A stretch of DNA of 10,701 bases from Paracoccaceae bacterium (GCA_003545125.1 DQCI01000278.1:1-10701), one strand, 5' to 3'. Positions 1 to 6,643 are shown, counted from the stretch's first letter. Notes: a model not told the origin generated them from the sequence alone. Program-made: numbers and translations.

Positions 1-315
1 CTCGGCGCGCGCCTTGTGGCCGATGATCGCACCCGGATCGTGGCGCGCGACGGCTGGCCCTGGCTCATCGCCCCCGAGCGGCTCGAAGGCGTTATCGAGG
101 CGCGTGGCGTCGGGCTCATCCAGGTCCCCTCCACGGCCGCCGCACCGCTGCGGCTGATCGTCGACATGGGGGCCATCGAGCCCGCGCGCTTGCCCCAGCC
201 GGCCACGCGCGACGTCCTGGGCCAACGCATCCGTTACCTTCTCAGGGTTGACGGCCCGCACTTCGCGGGGTCCATAATCGCCTTGTCCAAAGGCGGTTGG
301 TGGCATGACGGATGA
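1..315 (+). CDS. hprK: HPr kinase/phosphorylase, C-terminal part (5' end outside window)
   Basis: This is the last 104 residues of HprK, the bifunctional enzyme that phosphorylates or dephosphorylates a regulatory Ser of HPr in the cytoplasm. The reading frame is open from base 1, so the start and the P-loop lie outside the window. The fragment opens with GARLVADD, which in this family directly follows the Walker A helix. The HprK signature is seen as IEARGVGLIQV (about nt 94-126), matching the EVRGLGIINV block of Firmicutes HprK. The C-terminus stops soon after this core, as expected for the short alphaproteobacterial HprK type that lacks the N-terminal domain, although that domain cannot be checked here. 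The gene overlaps rapZ by 11 bp, and its substrate HPr lies two genes downstream with the target Ser intact. In related genomes a ChvG/ChvI-type two-component system often lies upstream. Confidence 0.93.
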   Translation, partial: LGARLVADDRTRIVARDGWPWLIAPERLEGVIEARGVGLIQVPSTAAAPLRLIVDMGAIEPARLPQPATRDVLGQRIRYLLRVDGPHFAGSIIALSKGGWWHDG

Positions 316-1270
316 ACCTGTAACAGAAGCCGCGCCCGGAGCGGCAGTACGCGCGAACGCCAACGGCGCCTCGCAACATGTCGTGCTGGTCTCGGGCGCG
401 TCCGGGGCGGGCCGCACGACGGCGATCCGGGCGCTGGAGGATTTCGGCTACGAGGTGATCGACAATCTGCCGTTGCGTCTGATCCCGCGGCTCTTGTCCG
501 GGGGGCGGCTCGATCATCCGCTCGCGCTCGGCATCGACGTGCGCACCCAGGGGTTCTCGGCGCAGGCGATGGTGGAAACGGTCGATGCGCTGGTCGCAGA
601 CCCCGATGTCGACGTCGAGTTCCTGTTCCTCGATTGCCGCGCGGAAGTGCTGGCGCAGCGCTATTCGGAAACCCGCCGCCGCCACCCGCTCAGCCCCGAC
701 GAAAGCCCGATCCGCGGGATCGAACGCGAGATCGGCTTGCTGATCCCGGTGCGCGCCCGGGCCGACGTGCTGGTGGATACCTCCGATCTGACGGTGCATG
801 AGCTGAAAGCCGAGATCCAGCGCTGGCTCGGGATCGGCAGCCGCGACGCGCTGCAGGTCACGGTGCAGAGCTTCTCGTACAAACGCGGCATGCCGCGCGG
901 CCTCGATCTCGCCTTCGACGTCCGGTTTCTGCGCAATCCGCATTGGGTGCCGGAGCTGCGCCCACTGACCGGGCGCGATCCCACAGTCGCCGCGCATGTC
1001 GCCGGCGACCCGCGCTACGCGGAATTCTATGAACGGGTCACCGGTCTGGTCTCTTTCCTGATGCCGGCCTACGCCGAAGAGGGCAAGTCTCACCTGTCGA
1101 TCGGATTCGGCTGCACCGGCGGGCGTCACCGTTCGGTCGCACTCGCAGAAAGCCTTTCCAAGACCCTTGCGGCGGCTGGCTGGCAGGTGTCAACTAGGCA
1201 TCGTGAAGTGGACAGCGCGTTGGCACAGGGCGCGACCATTAAGGGAGAGACGGGGGGAAGACCCGGGTGA
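305..1270 (+). CDS. rapZ: RapZ/YvcJ family P-loop nucleotide-binding protein
   Basis: This 321-residue protein is RapZ (YvcJ). The family binds nucleotides, and in E. coli it acts as an RNA-binding adaptor controlling glucosamine-6-phosphate synthase mRNA; the target here is unknown. A P-loop lies at residues 31-40 (GASGAGRTTA), followed by the family block ALEDFGYEVIDNLPL (43-57). Further blocks are FLDCRAEVLAQRYSETRRRHPL (108-129), SFSYKRGMPRGLDLAFDVRF (189-208) and the C-terminal IGFGCTGGRHRSVALAE (266-282), with HRE at 299-301. The usual P-loop Lys is Arg37. About 24 N-terminal residues precede the conserved core and are probably disordered. The ATG at 305 overlaps hprK by 11 bp, and the stop overlaps the next gene's GTG by 4 bp, so translation is probably coupled through the PTS operon. 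Confidence 0.95.
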   Translation: MTDEPVTEAAPGAAVRANANGASQHVVLVSGASGAGRTTAIRALEDFGYEVIDNLPLRLIPRLLSGGRLDHPLALGIDVRTQGFSAQAMVETVDALVADPDVDVEFLFLDCRAEVLAQRYSETRRRHPLSPDESPIRGIEREIGLLIPVRARADVLVDTSDLTVHELKAEIQRWLGIGSRDALQVTVQSFSYKRGMPRGLDLAFDVRFLRNPHWVPELRPLTGRDPTVAAHVAGDPRYAEFYERVTGLVSFLMPAYAEEGKSHLSIGFGCTGGRHRSVALAESLSKTLAAAGWQVSTRHREVDSALAQGATIKGETGGRPG

Positions 1271-1668
1271 TCGGGATCGTTATCGTCGCGCATGGCGGGC
1301 TGGCCGCGGAATACCTCGCGGCCGTTGAGCACGTCGTGGGACCGCTGAAACATGTCCGCGCGATTGCCATTGCGGCCAATTTCGACAAGGCGCGCAAAGC
1401 GGCCGAGATCATCGACGCGGCCGATGCGGTCGACACCGGCGATGGCGTGATCGTGGTGGTCGACATGTTCGGCTCCTCTCCGTCCAATCTGTCCCTTCCC
1501 GCCTGCGCCGACAGCGACAGGAAGATCCTCTATGGCGCCAACCTGCCGATGCTGGTGAAACTGGCGAAAAGCCGCGAAGGAAACGTCGAAACCGCGACGA
1601 AAGCGGCAATGGCGGCGGGACGCAAGTATATCGACGTCATCGACGGCAAGCCCGGGGGGAGAGAATGA
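1267..1668 (+). CDS. PTS EIIA component, mannose (EIIA-Man) family
   Basis: This 133-residue protein is a single-domain EIIA of the mannose/fructose/sorbose family. The family accepts phosphate from HPr on a His. The catalytic residue is His9 in the opening IGIVIVAHGG, and the second conserved block is VVVDMFGSSPSN (residues 63-74) with Asp66, matching the Asp near the active-site His in E. coli EIIA-Man (DLFGGSPFN there). No EIIB, EIIC or EIID follows, so this is expected to be a regulatory rather than sugar-transporting EIIA, as in other Alphaproteobacteria. The GTG start at 1267 lies in a GTGA overlap with the rapZ stop, and the stop lies in an ATGA overlap with HPr. A GGGGGG stretch upstream can serve as ribosome binding site. 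The gene is often annotated ptsM or manX; the symbol is left open because naming varies. Confidence 0.93.
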   Translation: MIGIVIVAHGGLAAEYLAAVEHVVGPLKHVRAIAIAANFDKARKAAEIIDAADAVDTGDGVIVVVDMFGSSPSNLSLPACADSDRKILYGANLPMLVKLAKSREGNVETATKAAMAAGRKYIDVIDGKPGGRE

Positions 1669-1949
1669 GCATGGTCGAGACGGTGTCGCGCCAGATGAAG
1701 ATCGTCAACGACAAGGGCCTGCACGCCCGCGCCTCGGCCAAGTTCGTCGAAACCGTGGAACAATTCGATGCCGAGGCCCGTGTCGGCAAGGACGGGATGG
1801 AGACGGACGGCGATTCCATCATGGGCCTGCTCATGCTCGCCGCCTCCTATGGAACCCAGATCGAGGTTGAAACTTCCGGCCCGGACGCGCAGAAGCTCAT
1901 GGATGCGCTCGAGGCCCTCGTGGTCGACAAGTTCGGAGAAGGATTCTGA
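1665..1949 (+). CDS. ptsH: Phosphocarrier protein HPr (NPr-like)
   Basis: This 94-residue protein is HPr, the small phosphocarrier that takes phosphate from enzyme I and passes it to EIIA proteins. The active-site block is KGLHARASAKFV (residues 17-28) with catalytic His20. The regulatory block is DGDSIMGLLMLAAS (48-61) with Ser51, the equivalent of Ser46 that HprK phosphorylates; its presence agrees with hprK in the same operon. The ATG at 1665 forms an ATGA overlap with the preceding stop. A second in-frame ATG at 1671 also has a G-rich ribosome binding site at suitable spacing, so the true N-terminus could be two residues shorter. Enzyme I (ptsP or ptsI type) is not in this window. Confidence 0.96.
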   Translation: MSMVETVSRQMKIVNDKGLHARASAKFVETVEQFDAEARVGKDGMETDGDSIMGLLMLAASYGTQIEVETSGPDAQKLMDALEALVVDKFGEGF

Positions 1950-1952
1950 GCC

Positions 1953-2819
1953 ATGGCTTCGCTCACTGGTCTGACCCGGGCCGGGGCTTCGGACCCGCCG
2001 AAATACGACAAACGGGATCTGACCTACGCGAATTCGTTCGAGAACGGTTTCCAGGCGTTCTTCATCAAGGCGGTGGAATGGCTGACCGGAAAGCCCAGCC
2101 TGGTGCGCATGGTGCGCGAGTTCGAACGCCGCGGCGGGGCAGAAGGGCTCGAGTTCTGGGGCGCGGCGCTGGATGTCATGGGCATCGAGATCACCACGCC
2201 GGCTGAGCAATTCGGCAACATTCCGAAGCAAGGGCCGGTGGTGGTCGTGGCCAACCACCCGCACGGGCTGGTCGACGGTATGGTGATGGCGGAGCTGATC
2301 GCCCGGGTCCGGCCCGATTTCCAGATCCTGACCCGCGAAGTGCTCACCGGGCTCGACGAGGCGGCCTCCTCCTACCTGATCCCGGTGCCTTTTCCGTACG
2401 ACAAGGATGTGCAGAAGAAGAGCGTCGAGATGCGCGCAAAGGCGATGGACAAGCTGAAAGCGGGCGGGCTCATCTGCATCTTCCCCTCGGGCGTGGTGGC
2501 AACTTCGCAAACGGCATTCGGCCCGGTCGTCGAGGCGGAATGGAACGTGTTCACCGCGCAGTTGATCCGCCGCTCCGGGGCGACCGTGGTGCCGATCCGT
2601 TTCCGCGGCCATAACTCGCGCACATATCACATCGCCAACCGGATATCGGCGACGTTCCGGCAGGCGATGCTGCTGCACGAGGTCGTCCATGTCTGCAACA
2701 AGCCGCATGGCCCGGTGATCGGCACGCCGTTCACCGAGGCGCAGATGGAAAGCTTGATGACCGACCCGCGCGGCTGGATCGCCTGGGCCAGGGAACACAC
2801 GCTGTCACTGGAAGACTGA
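1953..2819 (+). CDS. PlsC-like lysophospholipid acyltransferase family protein
   Basis: This 288-residue protein belongs to the PlsC/glycerophospholipid acyltransferase superfamily, which moves acyl chains from acyl-CoA or acyl-ACP to a lipid hydroxyl at the inner membrane. Motif I is VVVVANHPHGLVDGMVMAEL (residues 96-115): His102 to Asp108 is spaced HX5D rather than the classical HX4D, as in the HPFGxLD subgroup. The usual FPEG motif appears as IFPSG (176-180), and the late motif is VPIRFRG (213-219). No clear signal peptide or strong membrane segment is visible. The gene starts 3 bp after HPr and closes the PTS operon, so it is very likely co-transcribed and perhaps translationally coupled. 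The acyl acceptor cannot be told from sequence; lysophosphatidate, an ornithine-lipid precursor or another lysolipid are all possible. Confidence 0.82.
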   Translation: MASLTGLTRAGASDPPKYDKRDLTYANSFENGFQAFFIKAVEWLTGKPSLVRMVREFERRGGAEGLEFWGAALDVMGIEITTPAEQFGNIPKQGPVVVVANHPHGLVDGMVMAELIARVRPDFQILTREVLTGLDEAASSYLIPVPFPYDKDVQKKSVEMRAKAMDKLKAGGLICIFPSGVVATSQTAFGPVVEAEWNVFTAQLIRRSGATVVPIRFRGHNSRTYHIANRISATFRQAMLLHEVVHVCNKPHGPVIGTPFTEAQMESLMTDPRGWIAWAREHTLSLED

Positions 2820-2834
2820 GCTATCCGGCGGGCG

Positions 2835-2856
2835 AAGCCGCTTGCAAGCGGCTTTT
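2835..2856 (+). terminator. Hairpin followed by TTTT, possible terminator of the PTS operon
   Basis: The perfect palindrome AAGCCGCTTGCAAGCGGCTT (2835-2854) starts 15 bp after the acyltransferase stop and is followed by two more T residues, giving TTTT at 2853-2856. In RNA it would form an 8-bp GC-rich stem with a TGCA loop. The T-tract is short, so it is a weak intrinsic terminator at best. It is also the first unit of a three-palindrome array, so termination may not be its only role. Confidence 0.5.
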
Positions 2857-2900
2857 CACGCGGGCGCGCGCCCGCGTCCCACGGCGTTTCGAAACGCCGT
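2835..2900. repeat. Array of three perfect 20-bp palindromes, 23-bp period
   Basis: Three different, perfectly self-complementary 20-mers lie in a row: AAGCCGCTTGCAAGCGGCTT (2835-2854), ACGCGGGCGCGCGCCCGCGT (2858-2877) and ACGGCGTTTCGAAACGCCGT (2881-2900). They are separated by 3-nt spacers (TTC, CCC), so their centres are exactly 23 bp apart. The units share length and symmetry but not sequence, which suggests selection on base pairing rather than on one protein-binding sequence. The array fills most of the 96-bp gap between the convergent acyltransferase and 3-hydroxybutyryl-CoA dehydrogenase genes. Because each unit is a palindrome, both convergent transcripts would carry the same three 8-bp hairpins with tetraloops. 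It may act as a bidirectional terminator or mRNA 3'-end stabiliser, or be one copy of a dispersed family; a copy number cannot be judged from one window. Confidence 0.9.
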
Positions 2901-2915
2901 CTGCCAGCGCTCCGA

Positions 2916-3797
2916 TCAGCGCGTCGGCACCGGCGTCTCGCCCCGGTAGTCATAGAACCCGCGACCTGTCTTGCGCCCGAGCCAGCCGGCATCGACGTAT
3001 TTCGTAAGCAGCGGGCAGGGGCGGTACTTGGTGTCGGCCAGCCCGTCGTAGAGCACGTTCATGATCGCGAGACAGGTGTCGAGACCGATGAAATCGGCCA
3101 GTTCGAACGGCCCCATCGGGTGGTTCGCGCCCAGCTTCATCGCCTGGTCGATCGACTGCACCGACCCCACGCCCTCGTACAGCGTGTAGACCGCTTCGTT
3201 GATCATCGGCACCAGGATGCGGTTGACGATGAAGGCCGGGAAATCCTCGGCCGGCGAGGCTGTCTTGCCGAGGCTTTGCACGACGGCAAGGCAGGTGTCA
3301 TAGGTCTCGGCGTCGGTGGCGATGCCGCGGATCAGCTCGACGAGCTGCATCACCGGGACCGGATTCATGAAGTGGAAACCCATGAACTTTTCGGGCCGGT
3401 CGGTACGGCTCGCGAGCCGGGTGATCGAGATTGATGAGGTGTTGGAGGTGAGGATCGTCTCCGGCTTCAGATGCGGCAGCAGGCTTGCGAAGATCTTCTC
3501 CTTGACCCGCTCGTCCTCGGTGGCGGCTTCCACCACCAGGTCGGTGGTGCCGAGATCGGCGATCTCCAGCGTCGTCGAGATCCGCGCGAGCGTTTCGTCG
3601 CGTTCGGCCTCGCTGATCTTCCCGCGCGTGACCTGACGGTCGAGGTTGTGCCGGATCGTCTCGGTCGCGGCATCGAGCGCGCCCTGGTCGATGTCGTTGA
3701 GGAGCACGTTGTAGCCTGACAGCGCCATCACGTGGGCAATGCCGTTGCCCATCTGGCCTGCGCCCACGACCCCGATCGTCTCGATTGCCATTCGCAT
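2916..3797 (-). CDS. 3-hydroxybutyryl-CoA dehydrogenase
   Basis: This 293-residue protein is a short-form 3-hydroxyacyl-CoA dehydrogenase, the soluble single-function type that interconverts 3-hydroxybutyryl-CoA and acetoacetyl-CoA with NAD(P)H. The Rossmann nucleotide motif is VVGAGQMGNGIA (residues 10-21). SNTSS (118-122) and MGFHFMNPVPVMQLVELI (139-156) supply the active-site Ser, His142 and Glu154. The C-terminal domain shows PAFIVNR (187-193), KLGANHPMGPFELADFIGLD (221-240) and GRKTGRGFYDY (274-284). The length is typical for the family. Two nearby ATGs are possible starts, at 3797 and 3791; GAGG on the - strand serves both, at about 4 and 10 nt spacing. Names such as hbd, hbdA or fadB2 are in use, so no symbol is given. 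Its role fits short-chain acyl-CoA or polyhydroxybutyrate metabolism, and etfAB lie nearby on the same strand. Confidence 0.95.
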   Translation of the reverse strand: MRMAIETIGVVGAGQMGNGIAHVMALSGYNVLLNDIDQGALDAATETIRHNLDRQVTRGKISEAERDETLARISTTLEIADLGTTDLVVEAATEDERVKEKIFASLLPHLKPETILTSNTSSISITRLASRTDRPEKFMGFHFMNPVPVMQLVELIRGIATDAETYDTCLAVVQSLGKTASPAEDFPAFIVNRILVPMINEAVYTLYEGVGSVQSIDQAMKLGANHPMGPFELADFIGLDTCLAIMNVLYDGLADTKYRPCPLLTKYVDAGWLGRKTGRGFYDYRGETPVPTR

Positions 3798-4027
3798 GTT
3801 CCCTCACCTGTTTGCGCGACCATAGAGCAAAACGGGGAAGGGTGGGAATGGTCTAGGCGGAGAATTTTGCAGTTGCAGCATTCCCCGGTGCCCTGTCGCG
3901 CGAGGCAAGGCGTATTGGTCTGTCGAGACCCGACCCGCAGCGGGCGGGATCGTTCAAGTTTTCGGTTTAGCCTTTTGGCAAACTTTGTCTGCAAGTCTTT
4001 GCTTTGGGTAAGAGAAGGAATGGGTGG
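3798..4027. promoter_or_regulatory. Divergent intergenic region between hbd-type gene and DUF6473-type gene
   Basis: These 230 bp separate divergently transcribed genes and must hold both promoters. The stretch from 3954 to 4010 is clearly richer in A and T than its surroundings and probably holds the promoter of the + strand gene, but I cannot pick a convincing -35/-10 pair. A perfect tandem hexamer TTGCAG-TTGCAG lies at 3867-3878, inside TTTTGCAGTTGCAGCA, about 70 bp upstream of the dehydrogenase start; it is a plausible regulator site. The ribosome binding sites are GAGG upstream of 3797 on the - strand and AAGGA (4015-4019) on the + strand. Confidence 0.5.
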
Positions 4028-4855
4028 ATGATCTACGACAACCTGGGCGAAGGCGCCCTCGACTATTTTCCGTGCCGCTACGGTAAATCCAAGCTGACCT
4101 TCCGTGGGCCGCGTCGGCGGCTGGACGGGCGTTATTACGCCGTCCTTGGCGGGACCGAGGCGTATGGCAAGTTCGTGGCGCGGCCCTTTGCGAACCTGGC
4201 CGAAGAGATTTCGGGCACCAAGGTGGTCAACCTGGGGAACATGAACGCAGGCATAGATGTCTATTCCGGTGACCAGACCGTGTTGGATGCCTGTGGCGGC
4301 GCCGCTGCGACGGTGTTGCAGGTCTCCGGCGCGCAGAACATGTCGAACCGGTTCTACGCCGTGCACCCGCGCCGCAACGACCGCTTCCTGCGGGCGTCGA
4401 GCCTGCTCAAGACGATCTACCGGGAAGTAGACTTCACCGAGTTCAACTTCACCCGTCACCTGCTGGGCCGGCTCAAGGACATCAGCGAAGACAAGTTCGT
4501 CATGGTCGAGCAGGAGCTCAAGGAGGCTTGGGTCGCCCGGATGAAGATGCTGGTGTCAAGGATCGAGAGCCCGGTGGTCCTGTTGTGGCTCGCCGACCAT
4601 TCGCCCGACGACGTGACCTCCTGCACGGCAGAGGGGAGCGACCCGCTGTTCGTCGACCGGCAGATGCTGCACGAAGTCATGCCCTACGCGGCCGCCACCG
4701 TCGAAGTGGTGATCGATGCGCGAGCAATCGAGGACGGCTTCGCGGGTCTGGTGTATTCGGAAATGGAAGCCCCCGCGGCGCGCGGCATGTTGGGGACGGT
4801 GGCCCACGAAAGGGCGGCCGAGGCGCTTGCACCGGTGCTCGACGCGATCGGCTGA
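4028..4855 (+). CDS. DUF6473-type conserved protein, SGNH-hydrolase-like motifs
   Basis: This 275-residue protein resembles the DUF6473 family, which I know only from Rhodobacteraceae-type genomes and which has no assigned function. Start ATG 4028 is chosen because AAGGA lies 8 nt upstream; an in-frame TTG at 4004 has no such support. Conserved-looking blocks are [12 protein letters not shown] (residues 8-19), [15 protein letters not shown] (36-50), [15 protein letters not shown] (65-79), [26 protein letters not shown] (97-121; 19 or more of these are contiguous family-like positions) and [13 protein letters not shown] (183-195). The order GGTxxYG, NLGxxNAG, GAQN recalls SGNH blocks I, II and III (GDSxTYG, NxGxxG, GxND), but with the catalytic GDS replaced by GGT. 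No signal peptide or membrane helix is visible, so it is probably cytoplasmic. It lies opposite in strand to its metabolic neighbours and is probably monocistronic. Confidence 0.8.
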   Translation: MIYDNLGEGALDYFPCRYGKSKLTFRGPRRRLDGRYYAVLGGTEAYGKFVARPFANLAEEISGTKVVNLGNMNAGIDVYSGDQTVLDACGGAAATVLQVSGAQNMSNRFYAVHPRRNDRFLRASSLLKTIYREVDFTEFNFTRHLLGRLKDISEDKFVMVEQELKEAWVARMKMLVSRIESPVVLLWLADHSPDDVTSCTAEGSDPLFVDRQMLHEVMPYAAATVEVVIDARAIEDGFAGLVYSEMEAPAARGMLGTVAHERAAEALAPVLDAIG

Positions 4856-4888
4856 TGGTGTCGGGCGCGCGGTCTGAGACAGAAAGCA

Positions 4889-4916
4889 AAAGGCCCGCCG
4901 GTGTCGGCGGGCCTTT
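4889..4916. terminator. Bidirectional rho-independent terminator between DUF6473-type gene and etfA
   Basis: A perfect 12-bp stem closes a GTGT loop: AAAGGCCCGCCG at 4889-4900 pairs with CGGCGGGCCTTT at 4905-4916. It starts 33 bp after the + strand stop and ends 21 bp before the etfA stop on the - strand. The + strand has only TTT after the stem. The - strand continues with TTTTGCTTTCT, a better tract, so termination of the etfBA transcript is the stronger call. Confidence 0.88.
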
Positions 4917-4937
4917 CGCGGTCCGGGGTGCGCCGGC

Positions 4938-5861
4938 TCAGAGCTTGTCGGTCAGCTCCGGCAAGGCCTCGAACAGGTCTGCGACCAGGCCGTAATCGGC
5001 GACCTGGAAGATCGGCGCCTCTTCGTCCTTGTTGATGGCGACGATGATCTTGGAATCCTTCATCCCCGCGAGGTGCTGGATCGCCCCCGAGATGCCGACC
5101 GCGACATAGAGCTCGGGTGCCACGACCTTGCCGGTCTGTCCGACCTGCCAGTCGTTGGGCGCAAACCCTGCGTCCACCGCAGCCCGCGAGGCACCGACAG
5201 CGGCGCCGAGCTTGTCGGCAAGCTTCTCGATCAGGGCGAAATCCTCTTCCGACCCCACGCCGCGGCCACCCGACACGACGATGCCGGCGGAGGTAAGCTC
5301 GGGCCGGTCGGAGGCGTGCACATCGTCCTTCACCCATTCCGAGAGGCCTGGGTCGCGCGCGGCTGCAACGGTCTCGACCGGGGCCGCGCCACCGGTGGCG
5401 GCGGCCTCGAAGGTCGCGGTGCGCACCGAGACGACCTTGGTCGCATCGACCGACTTCACCACCTGGATCGCGTTGCCGGCATAGACCGGGCGCTCGAACG
5501 TGTCGGGTCCAAGCGCGGCGGAGATGTCGGAAACCACCATCACGTCGAGCAGAGCCGCGACCCGCGGCAGCACGTTCTTGGCATCTGCCGTGGCCGGCGC
5601 CACGATGTGGCTGTAATCGCCCGCCAGCGAGACGACGAGATCGGCCACCGGCTCGGCCAGCGCGTTCGCGTAGATGGCATCCTCGGATACCAGCACCTTG
5701 GCGACACCGTCGAGCGTGGCGGCCTCGTCGGCGGCGGATCTGGACCCGCAGACCAGGATGGTGACGTCACCGCCCATCGCCTTGGCCGCGGTCAGCGCCT
5801 TGGCGGTCGCGTCGAGGTGAAGGTCGTGGCCGGCAGTTTCGGCAAGAAGAAGAACGGCCAT
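4938..5861 (-). CDS. etfA: Electron transfer flavoprotein subunit alpha
   Basis: This 307-residue protein is the FAD-binding alpha subunit of ETF, which with EtfB takes electrons from acyl-CoA dehydrogenases and passes them to ETF-quinone oxidoreductase. The C-terminal FAD domain shows [13 protein letters not shown] (residues 196-208), the [55 protein letters not shown] region beginning near 223 (quoted here only by its family blocks [18 protein letters not shown]) and [20 protein letters not shown] (277-296), the classical alpha-subunit signature. The N-terminal domain (about 1-190) is the usual adenine-nucleotide-hydrolase-like fold. Its ATG overlaps the etfB stop by one base (TGATG), so the two subunits are translationally coupled, which suits a 1:1 complex. 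A strong hairpin terminator lies just downstream. Confidence 0.97.
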   Translation of the reverse strand: MAVLLLAETAGHDLHLDATAKALTAAKAMGGDVTILVCGSRSAADEAATLDGVAKVLVSEDAIYANALAEPVADLVVSLAGDYSHIVAPATADAKNVLPRVAALLDVMVVSDISAALGPDTFERPVYAGNAIQVVKSVDATKVVSVRTATFEAAATGGAAPVETVAAARDPGLSEWVKDDVHASDRPELTSAGIVVSGGRGVGSEEDFALIEKLADKLGAAVGASRAAVDAGFAPNDWQVGQTGKVVAPELYVAVGISGAIQHLAGMKDSKIIVAINKDEEAPIFQVADYGLVADLFEALPELTDKL

Positions 5862-6619
5862 CAGATTGCCCCCGCGTCTTTGAGTTTCGTGACCAGCGCG
5901 TCGACCGAGCCGACGATCTCGCCAGCCTTGCGTTCGGCGGGTTCGGTCGTCTTCACGATCTCGAGGCGCGGTGTCACGTCGACGCCGAGATCGGCCGCCG
6001 ACTTCTCGTCGATCGGCTTCTTCTTCGCCTTCATGATGTTCGGCAGGCTCGCGTACCGCGGCTCGTTGAGGCGCAAGTCAGCCGTGACCACGGCGGGCAG
6101 TTTGACCTTGATGGTCTGCAACCCGCCGTCCACCTCACGGGTGACGCTGGCGGCGTCGCCGTCCACATCGAGCTCCGAGACGAAGGTCGCCTGCGCCCAG
6201 CCCATCAGCGCGGCCAGCATCTGGCCGGTGGCGTTCATGTCGTTGTCGATCGCCTGTTTGCCCATGATGACGAGGCCGGGCTGCTCTTCGTTGACCACGG
6301 CCTTGAGGATCTTGGCGACCGCCAGCGGCTCGATGTCGGTGTGCACATCTTCGGCGGCGATGACCAGCACGCCGCGGTCGGCGCCCATGGCGAGGCCGTT
6401 GCGGATGGTCTCCTGCGCCTGTTTCACGCCGACCGAGACCAGCACGACCTCGTCCGCCTTGCCGGCTTCCTTCAGTCGGATCGCCTGTTCGACAGCGATC
6501 TCGTCGAAGGGGTTCATCGACATTTTCACATTGGCAAGATCGACCCCGGATCCATCCGCCTTGACGCGGACCTTCACGTTGTAGTCGATCACGCGCTTCA
6601 CAGGCACAAGCACCTTCAT
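5861..6619 (-). CDS. etfB: Electron transfer flavoprotein subunit beta
   Basis: This 252-residue protein is the ETF beta subunit, which binds AMP and completes the heterodimer with EtfA. Its start [20 protein letters not shown] (1-20) is the universal opening of the family. Other blocks are [19 protein letters not shown] (33-51), [19 protein letters not shown] (117-135) and the beta signature around [24 protein letters not shown] and [13 protein letters not shown] (161-204), the last being the recognition loop that docks acyl-CoA dehydrogenases. The frame stays open for 95 codons upstream of this Met, but that part matches nothing in the family, so ATG 6619 is chosen; GGGAG lies about 9-10 nt upstream. 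The gene is first in a two-gene etfBA operon and is divergent from a GyrI-like gene. Confidence 0.97.
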   Translation of the reverse strand: MKVLVPVKRVIDYNVKVRVKADGSGVDLANVKMSMNPFDEIAVEQAIRLKEAGKADEVVLVSVGVKQAQETIRNGLAMGADRGVLVIAAEDVHTDIEPLAVAKILKAVVNEEQPGLVIMGKQAIDNDMNATGQMLAALMGWAQATFVSELDVDGDAASVTREVDGGLQTIKVKLPAVVTADLRLNEPRYASLPNIMKAKKKPIDEKSAADLGVDVTPRLEIVKTTEPAERKAGEIVGSVDALVTKLKDAGAI

Positions 6620-6643
6620 TGGCGTGTCACTCCCATTGGCAAG

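Noticed and set aside
242..1129. Long open frame antisense to rapZ
   Set aside because: Arg/His/Asp-rich translation with no family resemblance; it mirrors the rapZ codons in GC-rich DNA, and rapZ itself is certain.
1530..2798. 422-codon open frame antisense to HPr and the acyltransferase
   Set aside because: It crosses three well-supported genes, has no recognisable domain and is His/Arg/Asp-rich, as expected of a GC-driven shadow.
2835..2900. CRISPR-like array
   Set aside because: The regularly spaced units differ in sequence and spacers are only 3 nt; there is no repeat-spacer architecture and no cas gene.
3975..3993. Possible sigma-54 promoter (TTGGCA ... CTGC)
   Set aside because: The GG and GC elements are 12 nt apart instead of 10, so the spacing does not fit.
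4004..4027. Upstream TTG start for the DUF6473-type gene
   Set aside because: No ribosome binding site in front, whereas ATG 4028 has AAGGA 8 nt upstream and begins with the family-like N-terminus.
5073..6584. 503-codon open frame antisense to etfA and etfB
   Set aside because: Both ETF subunits are unambiguous on the other strand; this translation is low-complexity and matches nothing.
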